A DNA stretch of 64,000 bases from an uncultured Arthrobacter sp. (GTDB taxonomy: Bacteria; Actinomycetota; Actinomycetes; Actinomycetales; Micrococcaceae), in assembly GCF_947493765.1 (NCBI RefSeq), contig NZ_CANLSZ010000004.1, positions 302,461-366,460 of the forward strand. Direction: 5' to 3'. Positions within the stretch are counted from its first letter, which is position 1. The number at the start of each line of letters is the position of its first letter. Under the pieces are notes generated by a model, which was given only the letters and a program-made list of their open reading frames with translations, searched no databases and was not told the DNA's origin. Position numbers and translations under genes: made by a program. Positions 59,316 to 64,000 of this stretch are shown here, piece by piece.

Positions 59316-60764
59316 ATGACCTCCACGCCCGACGAGCGGACCGCGTCCTCGACAGCTCCACAGCCCGACGACCGGCGTCAGACGCTGGTCATCATGGGCG
59401 CCCAGGGCGATCTGACCTCCCGATTGCTCCTCCCCGGTCTCGGTGGTCTGATCGCCGCCGCCGCCCTGGACGACCTCGTGCTGATCGGGAGCGGGCGAGG
59501 CTCCTGGAGCCGGGAGAAGTGGCGTTCGGTGGTCGCGGAGGGGTTTGCCGCGGGCGAGGCGGAGGGCCCCGCCGTCGCCGCGGTCGCGCAGAACGCCGAG
59601 TACCTCCGGGCCGATGTCACCGACGAAGGCGATCTGCGGACGATCCTCGCGGCCGGCGAGGGCCGCATCACCTTGTACTTCGCCCTCCCTCCCGAGGCGA
59701 CCATCGCCGCGTGTCGCGTGCTGGCCCGTATCGGGGTGCCCGAGGGCACGCAACTGGTCCTCGAGAAACCCTTCGGCGTCGACCAGGCGAGCGCGAACGC
59801 CCTCAACGAACTGCTCCACGGGCTGGTACCGGAGGACCAGCTGTACCGCGTCGATCATTTCCTCGGCATGTCTACAGTGCTGAACATCCTCGGGATCCGC
59901 TTCGCAAACCGTGTGGTGGAACCCCTGCTGACGTCGGAGCACGTGGAGTCCGTCGACATCGTGTTCGACGAGACCCTCGGCCTGGAGGGTAGGGCCGGGT
60001 TCTACGACGGCACCGGCGCGCTGCGCGACATGATCCAGAACCATCTGCTCCAGGTCCTGACCCTCGTGGCGATGCAGCCCCCCGCAACCGTCGATCCACG
60101 CGATGTACGGGACGCACAGGCCCAGGTGCTCCGGGCCACCCGGGTGTGGGAGGACGACCCCGAGCACTACAGTCGCAGGGCCCGCTATTCGGCGGGGCAG
60201 GTCGGCGGGAAAACGCTGCCGTCGTACACGGACGAGGACGGGATCGACCCCTCCCTGCAGACCGAGACACTGGCCGAGGTGGTCTTCGCCATCGATACCT
60301 GGAGATGGTCAGGGGTGCCCTTCCGGGTGCGATCGGGCAAGGCGATCGAACCGCCACGCCAGGAGGTGGTGGTGACCTTCAAGGATCCGCCCCAGGTGCC
60401 GGGCGGGCTCGGCGGCGGGGACATGGTCCCGAACCGGCTCAGGATCGGCCTGGGACCGCGCCGCGTCGACCTCGAGCTGAACAGCAACGGAAGTGGTGAC
60501 CCGTCCTCGACCTCGCCGCTGACCCTCGGATCCGGCTTCGGCCCCGGGGACCTCCTGGAGTACGGCGAGGTGCTCAGAGGTGTGCTGACCGGCCAGACGT
60601 CCCTGTCGGTGCGGGACGACATGTCGGTCGAAGCATGGCGGATCGTCCAGCCCGTCGTCGATGCCTGGCAGGACGACAGGGTACCCCTCGACGAGTACGG
60701 CGCCGGGACCGCCGGGCCGGCGACCTGGGAACACCTGCCCTGGTCCAGCGAGGCGATACGCTGA
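59316..60764 (+). CDS. zwf: Glucose-6-phosphate dehydrogenase family protein with altered active site
   Basis: 482-aa homologue of G6PD. NADP motif GAQGDLTSR (residues 28-36), EKPFG (150-154) and QNHLLQ with His243 are conserved. In the substrate motif RIDHYLGKE, this protein reads RVDHFLGMS. Asp180 and His181 are kept but the lysine that holds the sugar phosphate is Met185. It may be a divergent paralog with another substrate or weak activity. AGGAG precedes ATG 59316. It is followed after 5 nt by a phospholipase-D-family gene. Confidence 0.85.
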   Translation: MTSTPDERTASSTAPQPDDRRQTLVIMGAQGDLTSRLLLPGLGGLIAAAALDDLVLIGSGRGSWSREKWRSVVAEGFAAGEAEGPAVAAVAQNAEYLRADVTDEGDLRTILAAGEGRITLYFALPPEATIAACRVLARIGVPEGTQLVLEKPFGVDQASANALNELLHGLVPEDQLYRVDHFLGMSTVLNILGIRFANRVVEPLLTSEHVESVDIVFDETLGLEGRAGFYDGTGALRDMIQNHLLQVLTLVAMQPPATVDPRDVRDAQAQVLRATRVWEDDPEHYSRRARYSAGQVGGKTLPSYTDEDGIDPSLQTETLAEVVFAIDTWRWSGVPFRVRSGKAIEPPRQEVVVTFKDPPQVPGGLGGGDMVPNRLRIGLGPRRVDLELNSNGSGDPSSTSPLTLGSGFGPGDLLEYGEVLRGVLTGQTSLSVRDDMSVEAWRIVQPVVDAWQDDRVPLDEYGAGTAGPATWEHLPWSSEAIR

Positions 60765-60769
60765 AGCCC

Positions 60770-62026
60770 ATGGGCTCGACGAAGCATCAGACGATCATGG
60801 GATTCGCCCGCACCACGGCCAGGCGCGCCGCCCTGGCGATGTTCTCGGCGCAGGTCGTCGTGATCCTGGGAGTCGTCGGGGTGGATGCCTACCAGAAGCG
60901 GCAGCGCACCAGGCGCGAGGGCTTCCCCCAGCCGGGGACCTTCGGCACGACGATCAGCGAGACCGAGACCACGGTCTACACCTACGGCGAGGACCTCTTC
61001 GACGCGATGATCGACGCGATCGACGGGGCCGAGCACCAGGTGCTGCTCGAGACGTACATCTGGAAGGGTGACGCCGTCGGCGCCCGCTTCCGGGACGCCG
61101 TCAACAGGGCGGCGGAGCGCGGTGTGAAGGTCTTCGTCATCTACGACGGCTTCGCCAATCTGGTGGTCAGGCCGTCCTTCTACTCCTGGCATCCCCTCGT
61201 CAACGCCTACCGCTTCCCCGTGCTCCGCCTCTCCATCCTCTTCACCAATATCCGCGGCACGGGGCTGGACCACCGCAAATTGCTGGTGGTCGACGACGAG
61301 GTCGGTTTCCTGGGCGGGTACAACATCGGCTCCCTGTACGCGACCAAGTGGCGCGACACGCACCTCGAGGTCCGCGGCCCGAGCGTGTGGGACCTGCGCG
61401 AGGCGTTCGTCGGCTTCTGGAACCTGCGCGCCAGGGCGGGCCGGACCGAGTTGCCCGATCTCAGCGCCACGTTCTGGGAACCCCGGATCCGCGCGGTGAA
61501 CAACATCCCGGCCAATCTCGTGTTCCCCATCCGCGGCATGTACCTCGACGCGATCAACCGCGCCCAGCGGCACATCTTCATGACCACGGCCTACTTCATC
61601 CCGGACCGCCAGATTCTCGATGCCCTGCTCCGGGCCAGCAGGCGCGGGGTGGACGTGCGCGTCCTCCTGCCGGAGGACTCCAACCACGTGGTCTCCGACT
61701 GGCTGTCACGCGGCTTCTACTCCTCGCTGATCGGCGCCGGGGTGCAGATCCTGCTCTACCAGAACTCCATGATCCACGCGAAGACCGCGACGATCGACGG
61801 CCAGTGGAGCACCGTGGGCACCGCGAACATCGACCGCCTCAGCCTCACGGGGAACTACGAGATCAACCTCGAGATCTTCGACCAGCGGCTCGCCGCCATC
61901 ATGGAGAACATCTTCGAGGTCGATTCCTCGAACAGCCGTGTGCTGACGGAGGAGGAGTGGGACCGCCGCCACTTCGTGGCCCGCGCGAGCGAGATCATCC
62001 TCGCCCCCCTGCGTCCGTTCCTGTAG
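60770..62026 (+). CDS. Phospholipase D-family phosphatidyltransferase (cardiolipin synthase-like)
   Basis: Membrane-anchored PLD-superfamily protein (418 aa). An N-terminal helix lies near residues 20-38 (MFSAQVVVILGVVGVDAY). The two HKD motifs are intact: HRKLLVVDD with GGYNIG, and HAKTATIDG with GTANID. Best match is cardiolipin synthase B-type enzymes, although other phosphodiester transfers are possible. Starts 5 nt after the G6PD-like gene, so co-transcribed. Confidence 0.88.
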   Translation: MGSTKHQTIMGFARTTARRAALAMFSAQVVVILGVVGVDAYQKRQRTRREGFPQPGTFGTTISETETTVYTYGEDLFDAMIDAIDGAEHQVLLETYIWKGDAVGARFRDAVNRAAERGVKVFVIYDGFANLVVRPSFYSWHPLVNAYRFPVLRLSILFTNIRGTGLDHRKLLVVDDEVGFLGGYNIGSLYATKWRDTHLEVRGPSVWDLREAFVGFWNLRARAGRTELPDLSATFWEPRIRAVNNIPANLVFPIRGMYLDAINRAQRHIFMTTAYFIPDRQILDALLRASRRGVDVRVLLPEDSNHVVSDWLSRGFYSSLIGAGVQILLYQNSMIHAKTATIDGQWSTVGTANIDRLSLTGNYEINLEIFDQRLAAIMENIFEVDSSNSRVLTEEEWDRRHFVARASEIILAPLRPFL

Positions 62027-62059
62027 TCGGCCCGTTCCTTCAGTCGTCCCGGACGTGCC

Positions 62060-62767
62060 TCACGGGTCGGTCTGGTCCGGCCCGGCGAAGCGCTGCAGGT
62101 AGCCGCGGCGGGAGGAGTCCACGTGCCCGCTCATGAGTCGCCCGGCGTCGGGCTCGTTCCCGGCGTCGATCGCCGCCATGATGGCCCGGTGCTCCCCCCA
62201 CGACTGCCTGCCCCGGTGGTCCACGTCGACGGCGTAGAGCCACTCGATCTTCCCGGAGATCTGACGGAGGAGGGCCGCCAGGGAGGCGCTGCCGCTGAGC
62301 TCGGCGACGCCGAGGTGGAACCGGATGTTCAGTTCGGGCAGTTCCGCCAGGGCGTCGGCTGCCACGGCGCGATCGCCGGCGTCGAGGATGTCCGTCAATG
62401 CCCGGCGCGCGGTCCACCAGCGGCTGCTCGGGGCATCGCCTGCGAACTGCTCCGCCGCCCTGCGGGCAGCACGACGCGCGATGGTGGACTCGATCACGCC
62501 ACGCACGGCGAACAGGTCCTCGGCGTCGTCGAGGGGGATCTCGGCGACGGTGGACCCGGCATAGGGCCGGGACTCCACGAACCCCTCGGCCTCCAGCGCT
62601 CGCAGCGCCTCCCGCACCGGCACGCGCGACACACCGTACTTGGAGGCCAGCGCGGCCTCGGTGACGCGGGAACCGGCCGCCAGGGCACCGAAGATGATGT
62701 CCCGCCGGATCGCATCGAGCACGCGCTGGGGCGCCGCGACGTCCTGGTCAGGCCGCAAAAGCCGCAC
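62060..62767 (-). CDS. GntR family (FadR/FCD) transcriptional regulator
   Basis: Ligand-responsive repressor (235 aa). The winged helix occupies about residues 14-75 (TEAALASKYGVSRVPVREALRALEAEGFV), followed by an all-helical FCD domain with RGVIESTIARRAA and FHLGVAELSGSASL. Start GTG 62767 overlaps the end of the ABC ATPase gene by 20 nt; TTG 62758 is an alternative. Its position suggests control of the peptide-type transporter operon it ends. Confidence 0.88.
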   Translation of the reverse strand: MRLLRPDQDVAAPQRVLDAIRRDIIFGALAAGSRVTEAALASKYGVSRVPVREALRALEAEGFVESRPYAGSTVAEIPLDDAEDLFAVRGVIESTIARRAARRAAEQFAGDAPSSRWWTARRALTDILDAGDRAVAADALAELPELNIRFHLGVAELSGSASLAALLRQISGKIEWLYAVDVDHRGRQSWGEHRAIMAAIDAGNEPDAGRLMSGHVDSSRRGYLQRFAGPDQTDP

Positions 62768-64000
62768 CGGGAATGGCCCCGAGGAGCTCCCGCGTGTAGT
62801 CCGCCGTCGGATGGTTGAAGACCTCGTCCACGGTGCCATTCTCCACGACGACGCCGGATCTCATGACCACGACACAGTGGGCGATCTGCCGCACCACCGA
62901 GAGATCGTGCGTGATGAAGAGATAGGTGAGCCCGAGCCTCTCCTGCAGATCCGCCAGCAGTGTCAGGATCTGGTCCTGGACGAGCACGTCCAGCGCGGAG
63001 ACGGCCTCGTCGCAGATGAGGAGTTCGGGTTCGAGGGCGAGCGCGCGGGCGATGGCGACCCGCTGCCGCTGTCCGCCGGAGAGTTCGTTGGGCCGGCGCT
63101 GGGCCACGGTGCGCGGCAGGGCCACCTGGTCGAGCAGTTCCGCCACGCGGTCCTGGCGGCTGCTGCGGCTGCCCACGCCGAAGATCCGCAGGGGCTCGTC
63201 GATGAGGCGCTCGATGCTGTACGTGGGGTCGAGCGAGCCGTACGGGTCCTGGAAGACGGGCTGCACCTTGCGGCGGAGGGCCCGGCGTCGCGCGCCGCGC
63301 GTGGTGGTCAGGGATTCGCCGTCGATCAGCGCCCGGCCGGACGACGCCGTCTCCAGGCCCAGGATGATGCGCGCCACCGTGGTCTTGCCCGAACCGGACT
63401 CCCCCACCACGGCCGTGGTGGTACCCGGCTCCACCTCGAAGGAGACGTCGTCCACCGCGCGGATGCTGCTGCCTCGCTGGCCGCGCAGGGCGAACTCCTT
63501 GACCAGGCTCTCCACCACCAGGATGGATCCGGCGCGGGCGGGGTTCTCCGGTGTCGGATCGGCCAGGGTGCCGGCGCCGAGGGCAGCGGCGACCGACGGC
63601 GCGGCGGCGACGAGCTGCCGGGTGTACTCGTGCTGGGGATCGAGCAGGATCTCCCGGGGAGTGCCCACCTCCACGATGCGGCCCTCCGACATGACGATGA
63701 TCCTGTCCGTCCGGTCCGCAGCCAGGCCGAGGTCGTGGGTGACGAACAGCAGGGAGGTGCCGCGCGCGTCCACGAGCGACTGCAGGTGGTTGAGGATCTG
63801 CCGCTGCACCGTGACGTCGAGCGCCGAGGTGGGCTCGTCCGCGATGAGCAGTTCGGGTTTTCCGGCGAGCGCGATCGCGATGAGGACACGCTGCCGCATG
63901 CCGCCCGAGAACTCGTGCGGGTACTGGCCGTAGCGGCGCTCGGCATCGGGGATACCGGCCTCGGCCAGGAGCGCCACGGCCTGGCTGCGGATCTGCGCGC
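62748..64000 (-). CDS. Dipeptide/oligopeptide-type ABC transporter, fused double ATPase (5' end outside window)
   Basis: At least 417 aa of a DppD-DppF-type fusion. The window starts inside the first ATPase domain, just before PHEFSGGMRQRV and LIADEPTSALDVT. A linker precedes the second domain with Walker A GESGSGKTT, LSGGQRQRVAIARAL and ICDEAVSALDV. The C-terminus NHPTADYTRELLGAIPG is typical. The frame is open to the edge, and permease and binding-protein genes should lie beyond 64000. Confidence 0.92.
   Translation of the reverse strand, partial: AQIRSQAVALLAEAGIPDAERRYGQYPHEFSGGMRQRVLIAIALAGKPELLIADEPTSALDVTVQRQILNHLQSLVDARGTSLLFVTHDLGLAADRTDRIIVMSEGRIVEVGTPREILLDPQHEYTRQLVAAAPSVAAALGAGTLADPTPENPARAGSILVVESLVKEFALRGQRGSSIRAVDDVSFEVEPGTTTAVVGESGSGKTTVARIILGLETASSGRALIDGESLTTTRGARRRALRRKVQPVFQDPYGSLDPTYSIERLIDEPLRIFGVGSRSSRQDRVAELLDQVALPRTVAQRRPNELSGGQRQRVAIARALALEPELLICDEAVSALDVLVQDQILTLLADLQERLGLTYLFITHDLSVVRQIAHCVVVMRSGVVVENGTVDEVFNHPTADYTRELLGAIPGAAFAA

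Overview
The window is about 64 kb of GC-rich chromosome, roughly two-thirds G+C. Gene content and order suggest a free-living actinobacterium, most likely Micrococcales and Arthrobacter-like. The pointers are the mazG-eno-ftsB-like-DUF501-ppx block next to a tRNA, a monomeric NADP-isocitrate dehydrogenase, class F-like sortase, Stealth and DUF6350 proteins, frequent GTG/TTG starts, and many genes with a TANNNT -10 box only 6-7 nt before the start codon (leaderless type). I see no integrase, transposase, phage gene or CRISPR array. This is core chromosome with small accessory insertions.

Layout. 1-2.4 kb: the end of a Liv-type ABC importer (livG tail, livF) facing its binding lipoprotein, which has a GlnR-box-like palindrome upstream. 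2.5-11.7 kb: tRNA-Leu(UAA), then a minus-strand block of type II NADH dehydrogenase (Rex-like operator at its promoter), a mycosin-like S8 protease, Ppx/GppA phosphatase, DUF501, an FtsB/DivIC-like protein, enolase, MazG and adenosine deaminase. 11.7-18.9 kb: a nucleoside uptake and salvage operon (BMP lipoprotein, double ATPase, two permeases, cdd, deoA, leading into add). 19-26.9 kb: an M20 amidohydrolase, manC, sdhCDAB on the plus strand, and convergent YihY and 2H-phosphoesterase genes. 26.9-36.7 kb: trpS, xth, a membrane protein, a CHRD surface protein with a sortase-like protein, an ABC-2 exporter, folD-glyA and a gamma-carbonic anhydrase.

36.8-43.4 kb: a ROK regulator, a three-gene monosaccharide ABC importer and a Gfo/Idh/MocA oxidoreductase. 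43.5-52.9 kb: icd and purH, then a module of flavin reductase, SAM-riboswitch-controlled FMN-dependent monooxygenase and a divergent MFS transporter, then corA and purN. The module therefore lies between purN and purH. 52.9-64 kb: small membrane proteins, DUF6350, TauE/SafE, DUF1684, a Stealth phosphotransferase, DoxX-like, SRAP, a G6PD paralog with a phospholipase-D-family protein, a GntR regulator, and the 3' part of a peptide-type ABC ATPase that runs off the window.

I did not find a wholly new system. The best leads are the SAM riboswitch on the monooxygenase, the Rex-like operator on ndh, a short-variable-arm tRNA with a UAA anticodon, an apparent ATC start on the Stealth gene, an atypical sortase-substrate pair, and a G6PD lacking its usual substrate-binding lysine.
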